12,415 nucleotides of DNA from Gammaproteobacteria bacterium (GTDB lineage: Bacteria; Pseudomonadota; Gammaproteobacteria; GCA-001735895), in assembly GCA_029882955.1 (NCBI GenBank), contig JAOUJX010000083.1, positions 1 through 12,415 of the forward strand, written 5' to 3'. This document shows positions 1-6,083 of this stretch, one piece after another. Numbering within the stretch: the stretch's first letter is position 1; each line of letters starts with the position of its first letter. The translations under genes were made by a program, and so were the position numbers. The notes under the pieces were generated by a model that did no database searches, was not told where the DNA came from, and saw only the letters and a program-made list of their open reading frames with translations.

Positions 1-2
1 GG

Positions 3-365
3 GATATGGTTTGTAAAACTCGACACGATGTATTACACCGTATGGCGTTAGTTCCAAGAGTAATGGAGGCGCGTGGACTGGATGTGACACCTGCGATGAT
101 TAATCGCTTTAATCAGGTTGCAGACACCGAAGCTGTTGATATCCTAAAGGTCATTTATGCTGACGAAGTCGGTCATGTGCGTATTGGTAATCACTGGTAT
201 CGACAGCTCTGCGAACAAAGGCAATTTGAACCTGCGTCGACATTTCAGATGCTAATCAATGAATACCTGGGAGGGAAGTTACGCGGCCCGTTCAACTGGG
301 AAGCGCGGCTGGAGGCCGGATTTGAAGCTGGCGAGCTAGAGGCGCTCGAATTGAGTCAGGATTAA
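3..365 (+). CDS. Ferritin-like DUF455 family protein, C-terminal part
   Basis: The reading frame is already open at the left edge (first full codon GAT at base 3), so this is the last 120 codons of a longer gene; DUF455 proteins are usually around 250-280 aa. The ATG at base 6 is almost certainly internal, because it lies inside a conserved block (DMVCKTRHDVLHRMALVPRV) typical of the middle of the family, followed by EARGLDVTP. A second conserved block, DEVGHVRIGNHW, carries an E-x-x-H pattern expected of the ferritin-like di-iron helix bundle. The biochemical function of DUF455 is not established as far as I know, so only fold and family are called. The gene ends TAA and its last four bases overlap the stop codon of the convergent lpxH. 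Confidence 0.85.
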   Translation, partial: DMVCKTRHDVLHRMALVPRVMEARGLDVTPAMINRFNQVADTEAVDILKVIYADEVGHVRIGNHWYRQLCEQRQFEPASTFQMLINEYLGGKLRGPFNWEARLEAGFEAGELEALELSQD

Positions 366-1081
366 ATTCTGGGGTCAGTAAGGACGAAGCCGGTGTCAGT
401 CGTCCAACTCAGATAGCTGGGCTTAGGGTTCCAGTCGCCCAGCACGTAACGTATTCGACCTCCGGGGTAGTGATGCACCGCTGGGCGGTGGGTATGCCCA
501 TGAATAATTGCGGTTACCTCAAGTTCCTCGAAACAATCCAAAACCGCACCTTGATTAACGTCCATAATGTCAGTGGTTTTCTGTTGCATAGCATGTTTGC
601 TTTTTTCACGTAATCCGGCGACGATCTGCTTCCTGTCAGCCAGCGACTTGCCGAGAAAATCTTTCTGCCACTGGTCACTTCTGACTAGGTTTCTAAATTG
701 CTGGTAGTCGCCATCGTCAGTACATAATGTATCACCGTGTAGTAGGCCGATATTTTGTTGACCGGGAGCGATGAGGCTGGGTTCGTTAATGATCGTGGCA
801 TGCAGCCGAGCAGCGCCCTGGTCGCCAAGCAGAAAATCTCGGTTGCCCGCCAGGAAGTATATCTCGGTCTGCTGCGACAGGCGCGCGAAGCAGTCGAATA
901 CGACCTGTAGTTCGTCAGCTTCGTCGTCGTCACCAATCCAGGTTTCAAACAAATCGCCGAGCACATATAAAAACCGGGCCTGAGGGGCCCGGTTAGTCAG
1001 AAAGTTAACGAAGCTATCGATAACATCCTGGCGGTTTATATCGAGATGACAGTCGGAAATAAACAGATACTCGTCTGTCAT
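362..1081 (-). CDS. lpxH: UDP-2,3-diacylglucosamine diphosphatase LpxH
   Basis: LpxH hydrolyses UDP-2,3-diacylglucosamine to lipid X and UMP, the fourth step of lipid A synthesis, as a peripheral enzyme on the cytoplasmic side of the inner membrane. The 239-aa product matches the family length (240 aa in E. coli). The calcineurin-like phosphoesterase motifs are all present: SDCHLD (Asp10, His12), GDLFETWIGDD (Asp43), GNRDFL (Asn80), HGDTLCTDD (His115) and IHGHTHRP (His195, His197), which together supply the two Mn2+ sites. Residue 11 is Cys where Leu is common. The ATG at 1079-1081 lies 16 bp downstream of the cyclophilin stop, and AGGTAAAG overlapping that stop may serve as its ribosome binding site, so the two genes are probably one transcript. 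The stop overlaps the converging DUF455 gene by 4 bp. Confidence 0.96.
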   Translation of the reverse strand: MTDEYLFISDCHLDINRQDVIDSFVNFLTNRAPQARFLYVLGDLFETWIGDDDEADELQVVFDCFARLSQQTEIYFLAGNRDFLLGDQGAARLHATIINEPSLIAPGQQNIGLLHGDTLCTDDGDYQQFRNLVRSDQWQKDFLGKSLADRKQIVAGLREKSKHAMQQKTTDIMDVNQGAVLDCFEELEVTAIIHGHTHRPAVHHYPGGRIRYVLGDWNPKPSYLSWTTDTGFVLTDPRI

Positions 1082-1097
1082 TTCGATTGGTCTTTAC

Positions 1098-1706
1098 CTA
1101 AAGGCGAGAAACAGCGGTAATAGTAATTGTTTCCAGCGGTACGTTTTGGTGGCCACCCTTATCACCGGTTTGGACCTGTGCAATGGCATCGACGACATCC
1201 ATACCTTCGGTTACCTTACCAAATACCGCATAACCCCAACCCTGCATCGATTCGCTGGTGAAGTCGAGAAAGGCGTTGTCGGCGTGGTTGATGAAAAACT
1301 GTGAGGTCGCCGAATGCGGGTCGCCGGTGCGAGCCATGGCTAGTGTACCGCGGTCATTCTTCAGGCCGTTTTTGGCTTCGTTTTCGATCGGCGCACGGCT
1401 GCTTGGCTTGTCACGCATATCTGCTGTGATACCGCCGCCCTGAATCATAAAATTCGGGATAACGCGATGAAAAGTGGTATCGACAAAATAACCGTCATCG
1501 ACATAGGCGAGGAAATTGGCACCCGTGTTTGGGGCATTTTGCATATCGAGTTCTATGGTGATATTTCCCATAGTGGTCTCAAATAATACTTTAGTATTTT
1601 CAGTTGCTGTTTCGTTCATTGGTTTGTCACCTTTAAAAGTAGGAAAGAAAACCAGAGACAAAATCGCAGCCAGTATAACCGCGAGCGGTAAAAGCGTTTT
1701 GTTCAT
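1098..1706 (-). CDS. Cyclophilin-type peptidyl-prolyl cis-trans isomerase
   Basis: This is a cyclophilin that catalyses prolyl cis-trans isomerisation. Family motifs include FHRVIPNFMIQGG, a GTLAMAR segment, SATSQFFIN and a GYAVFGKVTEGMDVVD segment; the catalytic Arg is in FHRV. The body resembles E. coli PpiB (164 aa), but the frame extends upstream by a strongly hydrophobic segment (LLPLAVILAAILSLVFF, about residues 5-21 from the ATG at 1706) that looks like a signal anchor or signal peptide. The frame is open to a TTG at 1712; I chose ATG 1706 (202 aa), although its ribosome binding site is weak. An internal ATG at 1619 has a much better site (AAGGTGA at 1627-1633, 7 nt away) and would give a soluble 173-aa cytoplasmic protein. 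Compartment is therefore uncertain. It is cotranscribed with lpxH and divergent from cysS, a neighbourhood also seen for ppiB. Confidence 0.93.
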   Translation of the reverse strand: MNKTLLPLAVILAAILSLVFFPTFKGDKPMNETATENTKVLFETTMGNITIELDMQNAPNTGANFLAYVDDGYFVDTTFHRVIPNFMIQGGGITADMRDKPSSRAPIENEAKNGLKNDRGTLAMARTGDPHSATSQFFINHADNAFLDFTSESMQGWGYAVFGKVTEGMDVVDAIAQVQTGDKGGHQNVPLETITITAVSRL

Positions 1707-1769
1707 CGGCAATCCGGTGGTTAAAAGATAGGCAGATTCTACTGATTTGTTAGGAACTATGGAAGGCAG

Positions 1770-1798
1770 GATATAAGGAATAAAAAGATGTTGATCAA
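1770..1798 (-). promoter_or_regulatory. Candidate sigma-70 promoter for the cyclophilin-lpxH pair
   Basis: On the minus strand TTGATC (1793-1798) is followed by a 17-nt spacer and TATATC (1770-1775), four matches of six in each box. Transcription would start near 1763, giving a leader of about 57 nt before the ATG at 1706. The same A+T-rich patch contains plus-strand near-matches (TTGTTA at 1747-1752 and TATAAG at 1772-1777, 19-nt spacer) that could drive cysS, so the two promoters may overlap face to face. This is consensus matching only. Confidence 0.35.
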
Positions 1799-1885
1799 AG
1801 AGATTAGGAGTTTCACTTGTCAGGTCTATATCTTACACTTTACATCCTTTATTTTTTGACTCTAAATCGACCATTAATTCTCTAT

Positions 1886-3271
1886 ATGCTAACTATTTAT
1901 AACAGCCTGACCAACCAGAAAGAGGTCTTTAAACCCATCGTCCCGGGACAGGTACGCATGTATGTCTGCGGCATGACGGTTTATGACTATTGCCATGTAG
2001 GTCATGCCCGGGTGTTGGTCGTTTTCGATGTGGTGTATCGTTATCTGTGCCATCTTGGTTACGACGTGACCTATGTGCGCAATATCACCGATATCGACGA
2101 CAAAATTATTGATCGTGCGAACGAAAATAAGGAAGATTTCCTGGAGCTGACACAGCGATTTATTGATGCCATGCATGAAGATACCGATCCTCTTGGTATC
2201 CTGCGGCCTGATTACGAACCGCGTGCAACCGATCATATCGACGCCATATTAGAGATGGTCCAGGGGCTGATCGAAAAAGAATTTGCTTATCAGGCGGCCA
2301 ATGGTGATGTTTATTTCGAAGTGGCAAAGTTCGATAAATATGGTGAGTTGTCAGGTAAGAAGCTGGAAGATTTACGCTCGGGAGAACGGGTCGAAATTGA
2401 TACTAATAAGCACGATCCAGCCGATTTTGTGCTGTGGAAGTCCGCCAAACCTGGTGAGCCATTCTGGCCTTCCGTCTATGGCGATGGTCGCCCGGGCTGG
2501 CATATTGAATGCTCGGCGATGTCGACGCAAATGCTGGGAAATCATTTCGATATCCACGGCGGCGGCCATGATCTACAGTTTCCTCATCACGAAAATGAGC
2601 TCGCACAAAGCGAGTGCTGCACTGGTGAAACCTTCGTGAACTACTGGATGCACAATGGTTTTGTCCAGGTCAACTCCGAGAAAATGTCAAAATCGTTGGG
2701 TAATTTTTTCACTTTGCGTGACGTGATGAAGGAGTATAAAGCCGAGGAAATTAGATATTTTATGCTCAGCAGTCATTACCGTAGCCAGCTCAATTACGCA
2801 GAAGACCAACTTAATAATGCCCGCAGCGCGCTGCAGCGGCTTTATGGCGCCTTGCTCGATACGAAGGAGGTCGAGACGCCGCAAAATAGCGACTACCAGC
2901 AACGTTTCGAGCAGGCACTGGACGATGATTTTAATACGGCGAATGCTATCGCTGTTTTGTTTGATCTGGCTAGAGAGATTAATCGAGCTAAAAGTGAAAC
3001 GCCCGATAAGGTCGATTCGCTGGCTAGTCTGTTGAGGTTTCTGGCTAAAATTATTGGATTACTCGAGGACGATCCAGAAACCTTCCTAAGATCTCAGGCA
3101 GGATCGACAGATGGCTTGAGTGACGATGCGATTGAGACTCTGATACAACAACGCCTAGATGCCCGGAGCAAAAAGAACTGGTCAGAAGCAGACCGCATCA
3201 GAGACGAACTGGTCGAAGCAGGAATCGCCATTGAAGATGGCGCAGGTGGTACACGTTGGCGCCGTACTTAG
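1886..3271 (+). CDS. cysS: Cysteinyl-tRNA synthetase
   Basis: CysRS charges tRNA-Cys with cysteine in the cytoplasm. It is a class I synthetase with the HIGH motif as HVGH (37-40) and KMSKS at 266-270. The catalytic zinc ligands Cys28, Cys209, His234 and Glu238 fall at the same numbers as in E. coli. Starting at ATG 1886 gives 461 aa, equal to the E. coli enzyme, with the expected N-terminus MLTIYNSLT. The frame is open further upstream to a TTG at 1817, which has a good AGGAG six nt before it, but that would add 23 mostly hydrophobic residues foreign to the family. ATG 1886 has no visible Shine-Dalgarno sequence. A 23-codon ORF with its own ribosome binding site (1788-1859) ends 26 nt before it. 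No terminator is seen after the stop; a tRNA promoter follows. Confidence 0.97.
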   Translation: MLTIYNSLTNQKEVFKPIVPGQVRMYVCGMTVYDYCHVGHARVLVVFDVVYRYLCHLGYDVTYVRNITDIDDKIIDRANENKEDFLELTQRFIDAMHEDTDPLGILRPDYEPRATDHIDAILEMVQGLIEKEFAYQAANGDVYFEVAKFDKYGELSGKKLEDLRSGERVEIDTNKHDPADFVLWKSAKPGEPFWPSVYGDGRPGWHIECSAMSTQMLGNHFDIHGGGHDLQFPHHENELAQSECCTGETFVNYWMHNGFVQVNSEKMSKSLGNFFTLRDVMKEYKAEEIRYFMLSSHYRSQLNYAEDQLNNARSALQRLYGALLDTKEVETPQNSDYQQRFEQALDDDFNTANAIAVLFDLAREINRAKSETPDKVDSLASLLRFLAKIIGLLEDDPETFLRSQAGSTDGLSDDAIETLIQQRLDARSKKNWSEADRIRDELVEAGIAIEDGAGGTRWRRT

Positions 3272-3320
3272 CTATATCGAGCTGGACATGAAACTATTTG
3301 GAAAAATAGTCAATGTTCAA

Positions 3321-3349
3321 TTGACGATTATTTTTGATAAGCGTATTAT
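3321..3349 (+). promoter_or_regulatory. Strong promoter of the tRNA operon
   Basis: TTGACG (3321-3326) and TATTAT (3344-3349) are separated by exactly 17 nt, five matches of six in each box. The sequence after the -10 box is TCCGCGCC, a GC-rich discriminator of the type found at stable-RNA promoters under stringent and growth-rate control. A+T-rich sequence with A and T tracts lies upstream (about 3291-3320) and could act as an UP element. The predicted start near 3356 leaves a leader of about 20 nt before tRNA-Pro. An inverted repeat, GTCAAT (3309-3314) and ATTGAC (3320-3325), overlaps the -35 box. Confidence 0.75.
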
Positions 3350-3376
3350 TCCGCGCCTTGTTGATTTGCAGAATTT

Positions 3377-3453
3377 CGGGGTGTAGCGCAGCCTGGTAGC
3401 GCAACTGCTTTGGGAGCAGTGGGTCGGGAGTTCGAATCTCTCCACCCCGACCA
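3377..3453 (+). tRNA. tRNA-Pro (anticodon TGG)
   Basis: A complete 77-nt cloverleaf. The acceptor stem CGGGGTG pairs with CACCCCG, then A73 and an encoded CCA. The anticodon stem ACTGC/GCAGT encloses the loop TTTGGGA, giving anticodon TGG. The T-loop TTCGAAT is present. It is the first gene of the Pro-Arg-His-Leu cluster, about 20 nt after the predicted transcription start. Confidence 0.97.
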
Positions 3454-3510
3454 ATTTTGTAAGTATGGTAAATTGGCGCAAATCAATGGAAAGCACGGAA
3501 CAGGGTTTCT

Positions 3511-3587
3511 GCGCCCGTAGCTCATTTGGATAGAGCATCGGCCTTCTAAGCCGAGGGTAGCAGGTTCGAATCCTGCCGGGCGTGCCA
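3511..3587 (+). tRNA. tRNA-Arg (anticodon TCT)
   Basis: A complete 77-nt tRNA. The acceptor stem GCGCCCG pairs with CGGGCGT (one G-T pair), then G73 and an encoded CCA. The anticodon stem TCGGC/GCCGA encloses CTTCTAA, giving anticodon TCT, which reads AGA/AGG. It lies 57 nt after tRNA-Pro and 7 nt before tRNA-His with no promoter between, so it is processed from a shared precursor. Confidence 0.97.
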
Positions 3588-3594
3588 AATTTAT

Positions 3595-3671
3595 GGTGGG
3601 CGTAGCTCAGTTGGTAGAGTGCAAGATTGTGATTCTTGTTGTCGTGGGTTCGATCCCCATCGTCCACCCCA
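3595..3671 (+). tRNA. tRNA-His (anticodon GTG)
   Basis: The acceptor stem GTGGGCG (3596-3602) pairs with CGTCCAC (3661-3667) with one G-T pair, followed by C73 and an encoded CCA. The base before the stem is G (3595), the G-1 that pairs with C73 and is the identity element for HisRS, so I begin the gene there. The anticodon stem CAAGA/TCTTG encloses TTGTGAT, giving anticodon GTG. A T run follows the CCA directly. Confidence 0.97.
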
Positions 3672-3821
3672 TTTTTTAAGTGCCCGGAAGCCGGGCATAG
3701 TACCAGCGTCCGCTGTTAGATGGGGTGCTGTTAGATCGGGCGGAATCTAAAAGACCAGTAAATATCACTGGTTAATCCGTTGCCAGCTAATATAATTAGC
3801 GTTTAATAAATCGAACACTGT
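3672..3821 (+). other. Structured spacer inside the tRNA cluster
   Basis: These 150 bp carry no gene but several repeats. A 7-bp hairpin TGCCCGG-AAG-CCGGGCA lies at 3681-3697, preceded rather than followed by a T run. A 10-bp direct repeat GCTGTTAGAT occurs at 3712-3721 and 3727-3736 (15-nt period); its second copy can pair as TTAGAT with ATCTAA (3745-3750). ACCAGT/ACTGGT forms a 6-bp hairpin at 3754-3772. GCTAAT-ATA-ATTAGC is at 3786-3800. The spacer may hold precursor processing sites; its function is unknown. Confidence 0.6.
3786..3800 (+). promoter_or_regulatory. Palindrome containing a perfect -10 box before tRNA-Leu
   Basis: The inverted repeat GCTAAT-ATA-ATTAGC contains TATAAT at 3791-3796. 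Transcription would start near 3803, about 20 nt before tRNA-Leu. The -35 region is poor: TGGTTA at 3769-3774 with a 16-nt spacer matches three of six. It could be an internal promoter serving tRNA-Leu and perhaps tig, with the palindrome as operator, or only an A+T-rich hairpin in the precursor. Confidence 0.35.
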
Positions 3822-3905
3822 GCGAAAGTGGCGGAATTGGTAGACGCGCCAGATTTAGGTTCTGGTATCTTTGATGTGAGAGTTCGAGTCTCTCCTTTCG
3901 CACCA
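3822..3905 (+). tRNA. tRNA-Leu (anticodon TAG)
   Basis: An 84-nt tRNA with the long variable arm expected of class II. The acceptor stem GCGAAAG pairs with CTTTCGC, followed by A73 and an encoded CCA. The anticodon stem CCAGA/TCTGG encloses TTTAGGT, giving anticodon TAG. The tig start codon is only 82 nt downstream. Confidence 0.97.
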
Positions 3906-3987
3906 TTTTTTCAGGAAGCTGAAGTTTGCAAGCCCGGCTAGCCACCCGGCGAAAACCCCCAATTATCGAATATCAAGAGATATCATC

Positions 3988-5295
3988 ATGCAAGTATCTA
4001 TAGAAACTCTGGAAGGCCTTGAGCGCAAAATGACAGTGCAGATTCCCTCTGACACGGTGACGCAGGCAGTCGAGAAAAAACTGAAGGATTTGATTAAGAC
4101 CGTGCGCATAGACGGCTTCCGTCCTGGCAAGGTACCACTGAAGGTGGTTCAGCAGAAATTCGGTGGTGCTGTCCGACAGGAAGTCATCGGAGATGTCATA
4201 GAGTCTTCGTACCGTGAAGCCATCACGCAGGAGAATATTCATCCAGCGGGTATGCCGAGCATCGAGTCGGTGAAAGCAGAAGAGAAGGAAGAGGTTTCTT
4301 ATACTGCTGTTTTCGAAGTCTTCCCCGAAGTGGAAAACCTGAATCTGGAGTCTGTTAAGGTAGAAAAGCTCGAAGCCGAAGTGAAAGATGAAGATCTCGA
4401 AACAATGATTGAAAAGCTTCGCGAACAGCGTAAGGAGTGGGCCGAAGTAGAGCGTGCTGCCGCTAAAGGTGATCAGGTAATGGTCGATTTCGAAGGTAGG
4501 ATTGATGACGTGCTTTTCGAGGGTGGTGCTGGTAAGGATATGGCCGTCGAAATCGGTGCCGGGCAAATGCTGCCTGAATTCGAAGCTGGTCTTGATGGGC
4601 TTTCTGTCGGTGAAGAGAAAACTGTCGAAGTTAACTTCCCGGAAGATTATCACGGTAAAGACGTTGCCGGTAAGACGGCGCAATTCACGCTTAAGGTGAC
4701 TAAAGTGTCGGAGCCAAAATTACCTGAAATCGATGCGGAATTTATTAAGGCCTTTGGTGTGGAAGACGGTGACCTGGATAAGTTTCGAAGCGATGTGCGC
4801 GGCAACATGGAAAAGGAGCTGGAACAGCGAGTAAAGCAGAGTGTTAAAAACGCTACGCTTGATGCCCTGCTAGCGGTAAATGATATTATTGCGCCTTCTG
4901 CAATGGTTGAGGAAGAAACGAAGAATCAAAAAATTCAGGCTGTACAGCGTATGGGACAGGATCCTTCCAATTTCGATATATCCAATCTGCCCGATGAAAT
5001 GTTCCGGGACGAAGCCAGGAAACGCGTTCAAATCGGTTTGCTGGTTGGTGAGTTAATCAAGAATGAAAAAATCGAGCTTGATAATGCCAGAGTCGAAACC
5101 ACATTAAAGGACATGGCTGCCTCGTACGAAGATCCAACACAGGTTACGGATTATTATCGACAGAATAAGGAAGCACGTGCATCGCTGGAAAACATGGTGC
5201 TAGAAGAGCAGGTAGTTGAGTATATTCTAAGTAAGGCTAAAATAACTAATAAGCAATCTTCTTTCGAAGAACTAATGAACGGTGCGGCCCAATAA
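3988..5295 (+). CDS. tig: Trigger factor, ribosome-bound chaperone
   Basis: Trigger factor binds the 50S subunit at the tunnel exit and shields nascent chains; it also has prolyl isomerase activity. At 435 aa it matches E. coli (432). The N-terminal ribosome-binding domain carries the signature GFRPGKVP at 43-50. The FKBP-like isomerase domain spans roughly 155-245, with a VDFEGRIDD segment, GAGQMLPEFEAGL and FPEDYHGKDVAGK. The remainder forms the C-terminal chaperone arms. The ATG at 3988 follows AAGAGA (3975-3980) at a suitable distance; that site lies in the loop of a short inverted repeat, ATATC/GATAT. Between tRNA-Leu and this start I see neither a convincing promoter nor a terminator, so tig may be transcribed with the tRNAs. 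clpP begins 12 nt after its stop. Confidence 0.97.
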   Translation: MQVSIETLEGLERKMTVQIPSDTVTQAVEKKLKDLIKTVRIDGFRPGKVPLKVVQQKFGGAVRQEVIGDVIESSYREAITQENIHPAGMPSIESVKAEEKEEVSYTAVFEVFPEVENLNLESVKVEKLEAEVKDEDLETMIEKLREQRKEWAEVERAAAKGDQVMVDFEGRIDDVLFEGGAGKDMAVEIGAGQMLPEFEAGLDGLSVGEEKTVEVNFPEDYHGKDVAGKTAQFTLKVTKVSEPKLPEIDAEFIKAFGVEDGDLDKFRSDVRGNMEKELEQRVKQSVKNATLDALLAVNDIIAPSAMVEEETKNQKIQAVQRMGQDPSNFDISNLPDEMFRDEARKRVQIGLLVGELIKNEKIELDNARVETTLKDMAASYEDPTQVTDYYRQNKEARASLENMVLEEQVVEYILSKAKITNKQSSFEELMNGAAQ

Positions 5296-5307
5296 GCGGA
5301 AATTACA

Positions 5308-5967
5308 ATGAACGAAGACAGGATTATTAGTGGTATTACCTCGATGCGGTCAAGCGTCGATGAGGTTCGGGCAAACCTGGTGCCGATGGTTGTCGAACAG
5401 TCAGCGCGTGGCGAACGAGCTTACGATATTTACTCGAGACTACTGAAAGAACGAGTAATCTTCGTGGTCGGGCCTATCGAAGACCATATGGCCAATTTGA
5501 TTGTGGCACAATTGCTTTTCCTCGAATCAGAGAATCCCGATAAAGATATCTCATTGTATATTAATAGCCCGGGGGGGTCAGTTACAGCCGGCCTCGCTAT
5601 TTACGACACAATGCAATTTATTAAACCCGATGTTAGCACCTTGTGTACCGGGCAGGCTGCCAGTATGGGCGCCATATTGCTGGCGGGTGGTAGCTCGGGA
5701 AAACGCTTCGGTTTGCCTCATTCACGCGTGATGATCCATCAGCCACTGGGTGGATTTCAGGGTCAGGCCAGCGATTTTGAAATCCATGCCAGAGAAATTC
5801 TGACTGTTCGTACTCGCCTCAACCGTCTGCTGGCAAAGCATACAGGTAAGAAGGAAACTCAGATCGATAAGGATACCGAGCGGGATAATTTCATGAGTGC
5901 AGAAGAATCCGTCGAATACGGATTAATTGATCAAGTTTTAACTTCACGTGCCGATTCTGGTGAATAA
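5308..5967 (+). CDS. clpP: ATP-dependent Clp protease proteolytic subunit
   Basis: ClpP forms the double-heptameric chamber that degrades proteins delivered by ClpX or ClpA. The serine protease triad is visible: Ser119 in GQAASMGA, His144 in VMIHQP and Asp193 in DTERDNF, each offset by 8 from the E. coli precursor numbers. The NSPGGSVTAG strand and the QPLGGFQGQASD handle segment are typical. At 219 aa it is slightly longer than E. coli ClpP (207) because of a longer N-terminal propeptide. By alignment the mature chain should start near residue 23 (NLVPMV), where E. coli has ALVPMV. It begins 12 nt after tig, so the two are probably cotranscribed; GCGGAA is a modest ribosome binding site. Confidence 0.97.
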   Translation: MNEDRIISGITSMRSSVDEVRANLVPMVVEQSARGERAYDIYSRLLKERVIFVVGPIEDHMANLIVAQLLFLESENPDKDISLYINSPGGSVTAGLAIYDTMQFIKPDVSTLCTGQAASMGAILLAGGSSGKRFGLPHSRVMIHQPLGGFQGQASDFEIHAREILTVRTRLNRLLAKHTGKKETQIDKDTERDNFMSAEESVEYGLIDQVLTSRADSGE

Positions 5968-6012
5968 GTAGTCGATTTAAATCGTAGAGTTTGAAAAAAC
6001 GATTATTTTCAG

Positions 6013-6041
6013 TTGTACTTGCGGGTTTGGTCTAATATTAT
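6013..6041 (+). promoter_or_regulatory. Candidate promoter for clpX
   Basis: The 116-bp gap between clpP and clpX contains TTGTAC (6013-6018) and TATTAT (6036-6041) at 17-nt spacing. The -10 box is good and the -35 box keeps only TTG. A perfect 12-bp palindrome, CGATTTAAATCG, lies upstream at 5973-5984. The gap is long enough for a separate clpX start, although read-through from clpP is also likely since no terminator is seen. Confidence 0.4.
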
Positions 6042-6083
6042 CAAATCTGCATCCAGTTAGAGTAACAAGTACCGGCAGCAATT

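Noticed and set aside
1856..1890. Promoter just before the cysS ATG (TTGACT at 1856-1861 with TCTATA or TATGCT)
   Set aside because: The spacers would be 19 or 23 nt and the start would fall after the ATG, so it cannot serve cysS as annotated.
3317..3667. Minus-strand open frames across the tRNA cluster, one with a product like RPAGFEPATLGLEG
   Set aside because: These are antisense readings of tRNA-Pro, tRNA-Arg and tRNA-His. The FEPATLGLEG-type sequence is a well-known false protein produced by translating the complement of tRNA genes.
3672..3697. Intrinsic terminator after tRNA-His
   Set aside because: The hairpin at 3681-3697 is good but the T run lies before it, not after, and tRNA-Leu follows. 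A processing hairpin is more likely.
3973..4683. Long minus-strand open frame of 236 codons
   Set aside because: It lies wholly antisense to tig, whose family motifs are unmistakable, and its translation is an unfamiliar Phe- and His-rich sequence with no recognisable domain.
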